Positions 1-9,789 of a stretch of 64,000 nt of DNA are shown piece after piece (within the stretch, counting starts at the first letter, position 1; every line of letters starts with the position of its first letter). Where the stretch lies: assembly GCF_031458255.1 (NCBI RefSeq), contig NZ_JAVDYC010000001.1:6271001-6335000 (forward strand), written 5' to 3'. Source of the DNA: Catenuloplanes niger (GTDB lineage: Bacteria > Actinomycetota > Actinomycetes > Mycobacteriales > Micromonosporaceae). The translations under genes and the position numbers were made by a program. Under the pieces are notes generated by a model. The model made no database searches. It was not told the DNA's origin and was given only the letters and a program-made list of their open reading frames with translations.

Positions 1-755
1 GCGTGCCAGGCGCTCTCCTTGGCCTCGCGCAACCGGCACGCGTCCCGCAGCCGCTCCTCCCGGTCCGCGGCGGCGCCGCCCACCAGCACCGGCACCGAGA
101 CCAGGCCGTCCGTGATCGCGGAGGCGAGCGGATAGCGGAACACCACCCGGTCCCGGTCCGCCCGGTCCGGCGTGGCCGTGAAGCCGATCAGCGCGCGTGG
201 CGCGAGGTCCCGCACGGCCGCGCCGAACGCGCGCGCCGACTCCCGGTACACGTGGTGCTCGTCCGCGATCACCACCAGGTCGTCCGTCTCCGCCAGCCGC
301 TGGTACAGCCCGCCGCCGAGCGACTCGTCGACCGCGCGCAGCCGGCGGTTGACCGTGGCGCCCGGCCGGATCAGCTGCTGCACCGTGAAAACGTAGAGCG
401 TCAGGCCGTCCCGCGGTGGTGCCGGCCCGGTCACCACCGAGACCGGGTGCTCGGCGCCCGGCACGAAGCGCGGGTGGCCGGGCGTGAAGTTGCCGATCGT
501 CTTGTCCCGGACCGCGGTGCCGGGCGTGACGATCAGGACGTGCCCCACGCCGTGCTCGGCCAGGTAGTCGACCAGCGCCGCGCTCACGTACGACTTGCCG
601 ACGCCGGTGGCCAGCTCGCAGACCACCTCGCGCCCGTCACCCGGCGCGACCGCACGGGCCGCCGCCGCCAGCGCGGCCGCGTTCGGCGCCCGCAGGTCCA
701 TCGTGGCCGCGATCCGCGCGACCAGGCCCGGGTCGTACGGCAGCCAGTCGCTCAC
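1..755 (-). CDS. DEAD/DEAH-box helicase, type III restriction subunit-like (partial)
   Basis: Only the N-terminal 251 codons are in the window; the gene continues past the left edge. The protein starts MSDWLPYDPG and carries Walker A (ATGVGKS, residues 49-55), a DEHH motif II (165-168) and a GFTATP motif III (191-196), the order expected of superfamily 2 helicases such as type III Res subunits. The GTG start overlaps the stop of the upstream methyltransferase as GTGA, so the two are translationally coupled. The role as restriction translocase is inferred from this pairing; whether a C-terminal nuclease domain follows cannot be seen. Confidence 0.85.
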   Translation of the reverse strand, partial: MSDWLPYDPGLVARIAATMDLRAPNAAALAAAARAVAPGDGREVVCELATGVGKSYVSAALVDYLAEHGVGHVLIVTPGTAVRDKTIGNFTPGHPRFVPGAEHPVSVVTGPAPPRDGLTLYVFTVQQLIRPGATVNRRLRAVDESLGGGLYQRLAETDDLVVIADEHHVYRESARAFGAAVRDLAPRALIGFTATPDRADRDRVVFRYPLASAITDGLVSVPVLVGGAAADREERLRDACRLREAKESAWH

Positions 756-2512
756 CGCACCACCCGCCGGTGCCGGAGCAGGTCGTCCGGCGCCTTCAGC
801 ACGCGCGAGCCGGGCCGCAGCGCGCGCAGCAGCGTGGCCGTGCCGGGGAGCACGGCCCGGCCGACGATCGTGACGGTCTCGTCCGGGCGCAGCGCCGCGA
901 CCGCGTCCGCCGCGACCCGGTCGTCGACCACGCCGTCCGCGACCGCGAGCCGGGTGCGCCCGCGGACGCCGCTGAACGGCCCGTGCGGCAGCACCCGGAA
1001 GCCGAGCTGCGCCGCCACGAACTCGGGCGGCAGCGTCTCCAGCAGCAGCCGCCCGCCGGAGAGCCGGTAGCGCGCGGGGGAGACGGCCAGCGCCCGGAAC
1101 CCGCCGCCGCCGGGCCACTCGCGCACCACCGTGCGACGCGTCCGGGAGGCGAGGCCGAGCCGCCGGTGCAGCACGCCGAGCGCGTCCGCGCCGACGCCGT
1201 CCAGCAGTCCGTGACCCGCGAGCGCCGTCACGGTACGCCGCGCGGCCACCACGTCGGCGGGCGTGACGCCGTCCGGCAGCGGCTCGGCGGGCGAGACGGC
1301 CTCGTCGCGGGTGACGCCGCCCGGGTCGGTGCCGTCCACCACCATCCGCAGCCGGGGCAGCGTGAACGCCGCGACCGTGGCCGCGCTCTGCTCGACCGCG
1401 ACCCAGCGCCGGCCGAGCTTGTGCGCCACCGCCGCGGTGGTGCCGGAGCCGGCGAACGCGTCGACGACCAGGTCGCCGGGGCCGGTGGCGATCTCGATGA
1501 TCCGGCGCAGCAGCGGCTCCGGCTTGGGCGTGGCGAACGGCTCCGCGCCCGGGAAGAGCCGCCGCAGGTGGTCGCGCTTGGCGTCCTGGTTCGTGCCGAC
1601 CTCGTCCGCCGGCCACCAGGTGCGCGGGACCAGGCCGGGCTGCACCTCGTGCCGGTACCGCTTGATCACCGGCAGGCTGTCGCCGGTGCGGCCGAACCAG
1701 ACCCGGCCCTCCGCACGGGCGCGGTCCAGCGTGGCCGGGCTGAACCGCCAGTACGACCCGGCCGGCGGGCGGACCACCCGGCCGGACGGCAGCTCGACCG
1801 CGAACCGGTTGCGCTCACTGCCGCTCTTCGCGGTGCCGTTGTCGCCCTGCAGCCACGGCCCGCGCGGGTCGCCGTCCGGGTTCCGGTACCGCCCGTCGAC
1901 GAGCGCGGTGCGCGGCAGCAGGTTCCGCACCGAGCGCCAGCCGGGCCCGGACGGCGCGTAGACGTGGATGTAGTCGTGCGCGGAGGAGAGGTCCGTGTCG
2001 TTGCGGCGGCCGCGGTCCTTCTCCCAGACCACGGTGCCGACGAACGCGGGCCGGCCGAAGATCTCGTCCAGCAGCACCTTGCAGTACGCGCTCTCCGCGT
2101 CGTCCAGATGCACCCAGAGCGAGCCGTCCGGCGCCAGCAGGTCGCGGGCCAGCAGCAGCCGCTCGCGCATCATGGCCAGCCAGATCGAGTGGTCCAGGCC
2201 GTCGTCGTACTGCGCGAAGGTCTGCCCGGTGTTGAACGGCGGGTCGAGGTAGACCAGCTTGGCCGCCCCCCGGTACGCCGCCGCCCACTCCGGGATGTGG
2301 GTCAGCGCGCGCAACGCGTCCCGGCAGTCGCCCTGGATGAGCAGGTTGTCGCGCGGCCCGCCGGTGACGTCGCCGACCCGGCCGGTCTCGCCGAGCAGCC
2401 GCACCTCGGCCAGCCGTGGATCATCGGGGTCCACCCACGCGTAGCCGCCGTTTCCGTCGCACAGCAATGCCCGGTCCCGATGGACCCAGGAAAGGTGTAG
2501 GCGACCGCTCAC
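752..2512 (-). CDS. Site-specific DNA methyltransferase (type III Mod-like, beta class)
   Basis: A 586-aa adenine- or N4-cytosine-type DNA methyltransferase. The catalytic motif IV DPPFNTG (residues 90-96) precedes the SAM-binding motif FAGSGTT (353-359); this order defines the beta class and is that of type III Mod proteins. The last 200 residues, after the SAM motif, resemble neither motif block and may be recognition or partner-binding sequence. The GTG start is chosen at the 5' end because the Mod-like N-terminus is complete from there. It is the first gene of a two-gene minus-strand operon with the helicase, a restriction-modification or related phage-defence pair. An orphan methyltransferase is less likely given the 4-nt overlap. 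Confidence 0.88.
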   Translation of the reverse strand: MSGRLHLSWVHRDRALLCDGNGGYAWVDPDDPRLAEVRLLGETGRVGDVTGGPRDNLLIQGDCRDALRALTHIPEWAAAYRGAAKLVYLDPPFNTGQTFAQYDDGLDHSIWLAMMRERLLLARDLLAPDGSLWVHLDDAESAYCKVLLDEIFGRPAFVGTVVWEKDRGRRNDTDLSSAHDYIHVYAPSGPGWRSVRNLLPRTALVDGRYRNPDGDPRGPWLQGDNGTAKSGSERNRFAVELPSGRVVRPPAGSYWRFSPATLDRARAEGRVWFGRTGDSLPVIKRYRHEVQPGLVPRTWWPADEVGTNQDAKRDHLRRLFPGAEPFATPKPEPLLRRIIEIATGPGDLVVDAFAGSGTTAAVAHKLGRRWVAVEQSAATVAAFTLPRLRMVVDGTDPGGVTRDEAVSPAEPLPDGVTPADVVAARRTVTALAGHGLLDGVGADALGVLHRRLGLASRTRRTVVREWPGGGGFRALAVSPARYRLSGGRLLLETLPPEFVAAQLGFRVLPHGPFSGVRGRTRLAVADGVVDDRVAADAVAALRPDETVTIVGRAVLPGTATLLRALRPGSRVLKAPDDLLRHRRVVR

Positions 2513-2623
2513 AAATTGATTACCCTAGCCGTACCAGCGGCAGGTTTTTGCCCGGAAACGCGCAATCGCGCAGCAGATGAACGTCGAGTCGGCTTTCCGT
2601 CGGATGCGGGTAAGGCGTCGACC

Positions 2624-4054
<1,431 letters not shown>

Positions 4055-4073
4055 GGACCGCGCAGCCCCGCCG

Positions 4074-4115
4074 CCCCGCCATCCCGTCCGACGTCCGCCG
4101 GACGGGATGGCGGGG
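4074..4115. terminator. Bidirectional hairpin terminator
   Basis: A perfect 17-bp inverted repeat (4074-4090 with 4099-4115) around an 8-nt loop lies between the convergent permease gene and the small minus-strand gene, so it can end transcripts from both sides. Confidence 0.8.
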
Positions 4116-4132
4116 CCGGACTGTCCCGGTGC

Positions 4133-4357
4133 TCACGCGGTGCGGCGGATGGCCGCGGCCCGCGCGAGCACCTCGCGCTCCTTGATCTCGCGTCCGTCGT
4201 CGGCCAGCTGGATGCCGCGCAGCTGGATCCAGTCGCGGCGCTGGCCCGCGCCGATCGCGGTGATCCGGAGCGTGAGCGTGCCGAGTCCGTAGCAGTAGTC
4301 GGGCTCCGGGATCTGGACGGTGTCGCCGATGCGCAGTGGTGCCGATGGGCCGGTCAC
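4133..4357 (-). CDS. Small hypothetical protein
   Basis: A 74-aa protein (MTGPSAPLRIGDTVQIPEPD start) with the composition of a small beta-barrel: RIGDTVQIPEPDYCYGLGTL followed by TLRITAIG and a charged C-terminal helix rich in Glu and Arg. No signal peptide or membrane segment. I do not recognise a named family. It is monocistronic between a strong terminator on its 3' side and a 120-bp intergenic gap on its 5' side. Codon usage is normal for the window, which supports a real gene. Confidence 0.65.
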   Translation of the reverse strand: MTGPSAPLRIGDTVQIPEPDYCYGLGTLTLRITAIGAGQRRDWIQLRGIQLADDGREIKEREVLARAAAIRRTA

Positions 4358-4480
4358 GGCAGCCAGCTCCTTCGAGGTACCGGGAACCGCCGCGCGGTGG
4401 TCGCGGCAGGCTGTCGGGGGTTCTGTGGATACAGCGCCAAACGACGCAGCGACGCCCGGGGTGATCGGAGTGACTGACGC

Positions 4481-5137
4481 CTAATCGGGGGACGACGGAC
4501 GCAGCACGGTGGCGTGCTTGGTGTCCGCGTTCTCCAGCGCGCCGACCATCGGCACGTCGTACCCGGCGACCACGGTCAGCCGGCCGTGCGGCAGGTAGGC
4601 CCGGCCCGGGTCCCCGGCCAGCACGTCCGTGCCCCGCGCGGCGGCGCGTTCCAGGAACGTGAGCATGTGGCCGGACATCTCCCGGCTGTAGAAGACGTCG
4701 CCGGCGAGGAGCACGTCCACGTCCGGGCTCGCCGCCGCGGTCAATAGATCGTCGCCGTTCGGTGTCACCGTTCCATGTACCGCGTTCGCCCGTGCGTTGA
4801 GCGTGATAGCGGCGACCGCGTACGGGTCGATGTCGTTGGCGATCACCTGCCGGGCGCCGGCGAGCGCGGCCGCGACCGCCACCAGCCCGGAGCCGGACGC
4901 GAGGTCGAGGACGGTCTTTCCGCGTACGATGTCAGGAAAATTCAGGATGTGGCGGGCGACGGCCTGGCCACCGGCCCACGCGAACGCCCAGAACGGCGGC
5001 GGCTGCGACTCCCCGGTGTGCGACTCGGTGTGCTCCCACAGGTCGATCGCGTCCTGTGCCAGGTGCAGGCGCACCTCCGGCACGAACGGCACCGGCGCGA
5101 GCCGGGTGTGCGCCAGCACGAACGCGGTCGCGGACAC
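4481..5137 (-). CDS. Class I SAM-dependent methyltransferase (PrmA/ETFKMT-like)
   Basis: A 218-aa methyltransferase. The SAM-binding motif VLDLASGSGLVAVAAA is followed by the acidic motif ANDIDPYAV, and the PPFWAFAWAGG stretch before it is typical of the PrmA / electron-transfer-flavoprotein lysine methyltransferase type. GTG 5137 is chosen over upstream starts because an AGGAGG-like site (GGAGG) lies about 9 nt before it and because the family normally has about 215-220 residues; the frame is open to 5320. It is divergent from the sugar dehydrogenase gene. Protein substrate unknown. Confidence 0.8.
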   Translation of the reverse strand: MSATAFVLAHTRLAPVPFVPEVRLHLAQDAIDLWEHTESHTGESQPPPFWAFAWAGGQAVARHILNFPDIVRGKTVLDLASGSGLVAVAAALAGARQVIANDIDPYAVAAITLNARANAVHGTVTPNGDDLLTAAASPDVDVLLAGDVFYSREMSGHMLTFLERAAARGTDVLAGDPGRAYLPHGRLTVVAGYDVPMVGALENADTKHATVLRPSSPD

Positions 5138-5222
5138 GGGGGATTGGCCTCCAGGGAAACGGGAACCGAGCAGGTGCTCGGTGAACCGGGTAGGAAGAAG
5201 GAAACCACGCGGGAGGTCGGGC

Positions 5223-6383
5223 ATGACGCAGCGGGTAGGAACGAGCCTCGGGCTGGCACTGATCATGGTGCTGGCGGCGGGCTGCGGCGAGGACGAGTCC
5301 CCGGAGGCGGCCGCCACCACCGGTCCGCCACCGGCCGCGTCCGCGCCGCCCCAGCCCTCCGCGCCGAGTGCGTCGCCGCGCCCGGCCGGCCCGCCCGACC
5401 TGGGCGCGCAGCCGCAGCAGATGGCGACGGACGTCGAGGTGCCGTGGGGGCTGACGTTCCTGCCGGACGGCTCCGCGTTCGTCGCGGAGCGGGAGACCGC
5501 ACGGGTCCGGCACGTCCCGGCGAACGGCGGCGAGACGCACGAGGTCTACGAGGTCCCGGGCGTGGAGCCGGGCGGCGAGGGCGGGCTGCTCGGGCTCGCG
5601 GTCAGCCCGGACTTCGCCACCGACCGGTGGCTCTACGCGTACTTCACGGCCGCGGACGACAACCGGATCGTGCGGGTGAAGGTGCGGGCGGACAACCGGG
5701 GCGTCGACGGCGACCCGGAGGAGATCTTCACCGGCATCGCGAAGGCGAACATCCACAACGGCGGCCGGATCGCGTTCGGGCCGGACGGCCTGCTCTACGT
5801 GGGCACCGGTGACGCGAACGTGAAGCCGCGCTCGCAGGACCCGCGCAGCCCGAACGGCAAGATCCTGCGGCTCACCCCGGAGGGCGACGCCGCACCCGGC
5901 AACCCGACCGAGGGCTCGCCGGTCTTCTCGCTCGGCCACCGGAACGTGCAGGGCCTGGCCTGGGACGCGGACGGCAAGCTGTGGGCGACCGAGTTCGGGC
6001 AGAACCGGCTGGACGAGGTCAACCAGATCGAGCCGGGCCGCAACTACGGCTGGCCGGACGTGGAGGGCGAGGGCGACACCGCGGACGGCAAGTACACCAA
6101 CCCCAAGGTCACCTGGGGTACGTCCGAGTCGTCGCCGTCCGGGATGGCGATCGCGGGTGACACGATCTACGTGGCCGCGCTGCGCGGCGAGCGGCTCTGG
6201 GCCATCCCGCTGGACGGGCAGAACACCGGGGAGCCGAAGGCGGAGTTCAGCGGCGAGTACGGCCGGATCCGCACGGTCGAGATCGCGCCGGACGGCGCGC
6301 TGTGGATGACCACGTCCAACACCGACGGGCGCGGCGACGTCCGCGACGGCGACGACCGGATCCTGCGCTTCCCGGCCGGATGA
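5223..6383 (+). CDS. PQQ-dependent sugar dehydrogenase-type lipoprotein
   Basis: A 386-aa exported lipoprotein. The N-terminus has a hydrophobic segment ending in a lipobox LAAGC (Cys21), then a Pro/Ala-rich linker (to about residue 60), then a glucose/sorbosone dehydrogenase-type six-bladed propeller: VPWGLTFLPDG, GEGGLLGLAVSPDF, HNGGRIAFGPDGLLYVGTGD and GHRNVQGLAWD are family hallmarks. ATG 5223 has GGGAGG 5-6 nt upstream. Known homologues oxidise soluble aldose sugars with PQQ; activity here is inferred. It ends at a shared hairpin terminator. Confidence 0.88.
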   Translation: MTQRVGTSLGLALIMVLAAGCGEDESPEAAATTGPPPAASAPPQPSAPSASPRPAGPPDLGAQPQQMATDVEVPWGLTFLPDGSAFVAERETARVRHVPANGGETHEVYEVPGVEPGGEGGLLGLAVSPDFATDRWLYAYFTAADDNRIVRVKVRADNRGVDGDPEEIFTGIAKANIHNGGRIAFGPDGLLYVGTGDANVKPRSQDPRSPNGKILRLTPEGDAAPGNPTEGSPVFSLGHRNVQGLAWDADGKLWATEFGQNRLDEVNQIEPGRNYGWPDVEGEGDTADGKYTNPKVTWGTSESSPSGMAIAGDTIYVAALRGERLWAIPLDGQNTGEPKAEFSGEYGRIRTVEIAPDGALWMTTSNTDGRGDVRDGDDRILRFPAG

Positions 6384-6389
6384 CCGAAC

Positions 6390-6425
6390 AACCGCGCCGG
6401 GGGTACGCGTACCCCCGGCGCGGTT
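6390..6425. terminator. Palindromic bidirectional terminator
   Basis: A perfect 36-bp palindrome centred on ACGCGT starts 6 nt after the sugar dehydrogenase stop and ends 9 nt before the convergent serine hydrolase stop. Confidence 0.8.
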
Positions 6426-6434
6426 GCCGCCCGG

Positions 6435-7550
6435 TCAGCGGCAGAACGCGGTGTCGACCGCGTCGATCACGTGCTGGTGGCGTTCCGCCGAGTCCGGCGT
6501 CGTGGTGAGCGCGATCGAGACCGCGCGCCCGTCCTCGGTGGCGCCGCCGCGGGTCTCGAAGCCGGGCAGGTCACCGCCGTGTCCCCAGTAGACGCCGCCG
6601 CAGCTCAGCGGCGAGCTGGCCAGGCCGAGACCGTAGCGGGCACCGGGCCACAGACCCGCGGACGCGTCGACCGTCGTCCGCATCTCGGCCAGCTCGGCCG
6701 CGCCGAGCAACTTCCCGTCGAGCAGCGCGCGGAAGAACGTGTTCAGGTCGCGCGGCGTGGAGATCATCTGGCCGGCCGCCCAGCCCCACGACGGGTCCAT
6801 CTCGGTGACGTCGGTCCGGTCCGGGCCGAGGTAGCCGCGCGGATGCGGGGTGCGGATCGACTCGTCGCCGACGCCGGGGAAGTACGTGCGGCGCAGCCCG
6901 GCGCGGTCGATCACCCGCTCGGTGATCTGCTCGGCCAGCGGCCGGCCGGTCACCCGCTGGATCAGCAGGCCGAGCAGCACGTACCCGGTGTTGCTGTACC
7001 GCCACCCGGCCCCCGGCGCGAAGTCCGGCGCGTGCGCGAACGCGACGTCGAGCAGCTCACGCGGCTCCCGGTAGCGGTGCCGGCCGGCGTCGAAGCTCTC
7101 GTCCGGCAGGTGGTCGGTGTAGTTCGCCAGCCCGCTGGTGTGCTGCAGCAGCTGGCGGACCGTGATCCGCGCGCCGTTCGGCACCAGGCCCGGCAGGTAC
7201 GTCTCGATCGGCTCGTCCAGCCCGACCGTGCCCTCGCCGACCAGCTGGAGCACGACCACGGCGGTGAACGTCTTGGTGTTGCTGCCGATCCGGACGTACC
7301 CGTCGCGCGGCGGCTTCGCGCCGGTGCGCAGGTCACCGACGCCGGCGATGAGATCGCGGTGGCGGCCGGCGCGGTCCGTGATCGAGGCCAGCGCACCCGG
7401 GAAGCCGTCCGCCCGGACCAGCGCGTCCAGCGCGGCCTGCGCGGCACCGCCGGAGTGCGCCGACACCGGCGCCGGCGCGGTGACCAGGGTGAGGCCGGTG
7501 AGCAGGGCCAGCGCGGTGCCGGTGCACCGGCGGATCGTCGTTGTCGTCAT
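6435..7550 (-). CDS. Secreted serine hydrolase (class C beta-lactamase / D-Ala-D-Ala carboxypeptidase fold)
   Basis: A 371-aa exported penicillin-binding-fold hydrolase. A signal peptide (about residues 1-31, ending PVSAHS) precedes the catalytic SNTK tetrad (90-93, SxxK), the YSN motif (185-187) and HGG (323-325, replacing KTG). QLLQHTSGLANYTD is typical of the beta-lactamase/esterase EstB/R61 group. Role is either D-Ala-D-Ala carboxypeptidase or esterase; sequence alone does not decide. The next gene on the same strand is a close paralogue, indicating a tandem duplication. Confidence 0.9.
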   Translation of the reverse strand: MTTTTIRRCTGTALALLTGLTLVTAPAPVSAHSGGAAQAALDALVRADGFPGALASITDRAGRHRDLIAGVGDLRTGAKPPRDGYVRIGSNTKTFTAVVVLQLVGEGTVGLDEPIETYLPGLVPNGARITVRQLLQHTSGLANYTDHLPDESFDAGRHRYREPRELLDVAFAHAPDFAPGAGWRYSNTGYVLLGLLIQRVTGRPLAEQITERVIDRAGLRRTYFPGVGDESIRTPHPRGYLGPDRTDVTEMDPSWGWAAGQMISTPRDLNTFFRALLDGKLLGAAELAEMRTTVDASAGLWPGARYGLGLASSPLSCGGVYWGHGGDLPGFETRGGATEDGRAVSIALTTTPDSAERHQHVIDAVDTAFCR

Positions 7551-7658
7551 GCCGAGAAGCCTCGCGGAATCCGCGGCCGGGGACGATCCGCGCAGCCCCC
7601 GTTCCGGGGGTGGGGCCAGGCCTACCCGGTGATCACCCCGTCACCCCCCGGCACGTCG

Positions 7659-8864
7659 TCACGAGCAGAAGGCGGTCTCCACCGCGCCGACCACGTGCAG
7701 GTGCGCGGCGCGCCCGGACGGGCCGGCGGTGACCGCGACCGTGACGGCGCGTCCGTCGGCGCGGATGCCGCCCCGGGTCTCGAAGCCGGGCACGTCGCCG
7801 CCGTGGCCCCAGTACGCGCCGCCGCACTTCAGCGGCGTGCGGGTGAGGCCGAGGCCGTACCGCACGCCGGGCCACATCTGGTCGCCGGTGTCCACGGTCG
7901 TGCGCATCTCGGCCAGCTCGGCCGGCCCGAGCAGGCGGCTCTCGAAGAGCAGCGCGCGGAAGAACGTGTTCAGGTCGCGGGGCGTGGCGATCATGGCGCC
8001 GGCCGCCCACGCCCAGGACGGGTCGGCCACCGTGACGTCGTCGCGCGGGTCGCCCTCGTACGCCCGGGGGTGCGGCGCGCGCAGCGTCTCCTCGTCACCC
8101 TTCGGGAAGTAGGTCTCGCGCAGGCCCAGCCGGTCGATCACCCGCGTGGTGATCTCGTCCGCGACCGTGTGCCCGGTGAGCCGCTCGATCATCAGGCCGA
8201 GCACGACGTACCCGGTGTTGCTGTAGCGCCAGCCCTTCCCGGGCGGGAACGTGGGCGGCTTCGAGAACGCGATCCCCAGCAGGTCCGCCGGGCTCCGATA
8301 GAGGTGCCGGCCCTCGTCGAAGTCGGAGTCGCGCATGTGGTCGGTGTAGTTCGCCAGGCCGCTGGTGTGCTGCAGCAGCTGCCGCACCGAGATGTTCTTG
8401 CCGCCCGGGACCACGCCGGGCAGGTAGGTCTGGATCGACCGGTCGAGCTGGACCCGGCCCTCCGCGACCAGCTGCAGCACGACCACGGCCGTGAACGTCT
8501 TCGTGTTGCTGCCGATCCGGACGTACCCGTTGGCCGGTGGCGCTTCGCCGGTGGCCAGGTCACCGGCGCCCGCGGTGTAGTCCCGGGCGTCGCCGCCGGG
8601 GTCCTCGACGGACGCGAGCACACCCGGGAACCGGTCCGTCGTGACCAGCGCCGCCAGGCTGCGCCGGAACGCGACGTCGGGCTCGTTCTCCACGGCCGGC
8701 GCGTCCGGGGCGCCCCGGACGGCCGGTGCCGGTGCCGGCGTGGTGGCCGGCGGCCGCGCCTCCGGCACGGCCGGTTCCCGCGCGGCGGTCGTGCCGGCGA
8801 CGGCGATGCCGACCGCGAGGAGCAGCGCGATCGCCGCGGTGATGGCCTTCGCGCGGATCGTCAT
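7659..8864 (-). CDS. Secreted serine hydrolase, paralogue of its neighbour
   Basis: A 401-aa member of the same class C beta-lactamase / D-Ala-D-Ala carboxypeptidase fold as the gene at 6435-7550, with the same GSNTKTFTAVVVLQLV active-site block, QLLQHTSGLANYTDH, RYSNTGYVVLG and WGHGGDVPGFETRGG. It differs by an extra Pro/Ala-rich stretch of about 35 residues between the signal anchor and the catalytic domain. ATG 8864 is preceded immediately by GGAGG; the in-frame ATG at 8882 (MPHSGG...) would give better spacing for an upstream site and cannot be excluded. The open frame continues far upstream but overlaps the aldo/keto reductase gene. Confidence 0.88.
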   Translation of the reverse strand: MTIRAKAITAAIALLLAVGIAVAGTTAAREPAVPEARPPATTPAPAPAVRGAPDAPAVENEPDVAFRRSLAALVTTDRFPGVLASVEDPGGDARDYTAGAGDLATGEAPPANGYVRIGSNTKTFTAVVVLQLVAEGRVQLDRSIQTYLPGVVPGGKNISVRQLLQHTSGLANYTDHMRDSDFDEGRHLYRSPADLLGIAFSKPPTFPPGKGWRYSNTGYVVLGLMIERLTGHTVADEITTRVIDRLGLRETYFPKGDEETLRAPHPRAYEGDPRDDVTVADPSWAWAAGAMIATPRDLNTFFRALLFESRLLGPAELAEMRTTVDTGDQMWPGVRYGLGLTRTPLKCGGAYWGHGGDVPGFETRGGIRADGRAVTVAVTAGPSGRAAHLHVVGAVETAFCS

Positions 8865-8930
8865 GCCTCCAGAGTGCGGCATGACGGCATGTCCGCGAAA
8901 CGACGATCGGTGCCCGGCGCCGGACCGCGA

Positions 8931-8943
8931 TAGATTGCGGCCA
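8931..8943 (+). promoter_or_regulatory. Putative leaderless promoter of the aldo/keto reductase gene
   Basis: The hexamer TAGATT (8931-8936) is followed by 6 nt and then ATG 8943. No Shine-Dalgarno is present, so transcription probably starts at or next to the ATG. No clear -35 hexamer is seen. Confidence 0.5.
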
Positions 8944-9722
8944 TGACGGTTCCCACGGTCACCCTTCCGCTGCCGGACGGTTCGGCCGCCGAGATGCCGA
9001 TGGTCGGCTTCGGCACCTGGCGGATGCGGGGTCAGCAGGCCTACGACGCGACCCGCGCCGCGCTCGACGCCGGTTACCGGCACATCGACACCGCCACCAT
9101 GTACGGCAACGAGGCCGAGGTCGGCCGTGCGCTCCGGAACAGCGGCGTGCCCCGCGAGGACGTCTTCATCACCACGAAGCTGCTGCCCGAGGACGCCGGC
9201 CGGGAGAAGCGGGCGCTCACCGCCAGCCTGCGCAGCCTCGGCGTGCAGCAGGTCGACCTGTGGTTGATCCACTGGCCGCCCGGCGGGCTGGCCGCGCCCG
9301 AGGTGTGGCGCGAGTTCATCAGCGCGCAGGACAGCGGGTTCGTCCGGTCGATCGGCGTCAGCAACCACGCGCCGGAGCAGATCGACGAGCTGGTCGCGGC
9401 GACCGGGCGGCGGCCGGTGGTGGACCAGATCCCGTGGAGCCCGGTCCGGCACGACCTGCCGCTGCTGGCCGACCTCCGCTCGCGTGACGTGGTGGTCGAG
9501 GGTTACAGCCCGATCAAGCGCACGCCGATGACCTCGCCGGTGCTGTCCGAGATCGCCGGACGGCACGGTAGGACGCCGGCCCAGGTGGTGCTGCGCTGGC
9601 ACCTCCAGCACGACATCGTGATCATTCCGAAGTCGGCGCACCCGGACCGGATCGCGGAGAACATCGACCTGTTCGGCTTCACGCTCACCGCCGACGAGAT
9701 GCGCGCGATCGACCGCCTCTGA
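8943..9722 (+). CDS. Aldo/keto reductase
   Basis: A 259-aa cytosolic NADPH-dependent oxidoreductase of the AKR superfamily. The catalytic tetrad is visible: Asp49 and Tyr54 in DTATMYGNE, Lys79 in TTKL and His110 in IHWPP. The GFGTW start and the late IIPKSAHPDRIAEN motif (cofactor pyrophosphate site) are also family signatures; length matches the short 2,5-diketo-gluconate reductase-like group. It is monocistronic, divergent from the serine hydrolase pair. The natural carbonyl substrate is unknown. Confidence 0.9.
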   Translation: MTVPTVTLPLPDGSAAEMPMVGFGTWRMRGQQAYDATRAALDAGYRHIDTATMYGNEAEVGRALRNSGVPREDVFITTKLLPEDAGREKRALTASLRSLGVQQVDLWLIHWPPGGLAAPEVWREFISAQDSGFVRSIGVSNHAPEQIDELVAATGRRPVVDQIPWSPVRHDLPLLADLRSRDVVVEGYSPIKRTPMTSPVLSEIAGRHGRTPAQVVLRWHLQHDIVIIPKSAHPDRIAENIDLFGFTLTADEMRAIDRL

Positions 9723-9789
9723 CCGCCCGCCGCCCCGTCACGGCGTGGCCGGACAGGGCGGGCCGGCGAGGCGACCGCCCACCGCTTTT

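Noticed and set aside
770-2500. Long open frame on the plus strand, 576 codons
   Set aside because: It is the antisense shadow of the methyltransferase gene, with Arg/Ala/Gly-rich translation and no domain; typical of GC-rich DNA.
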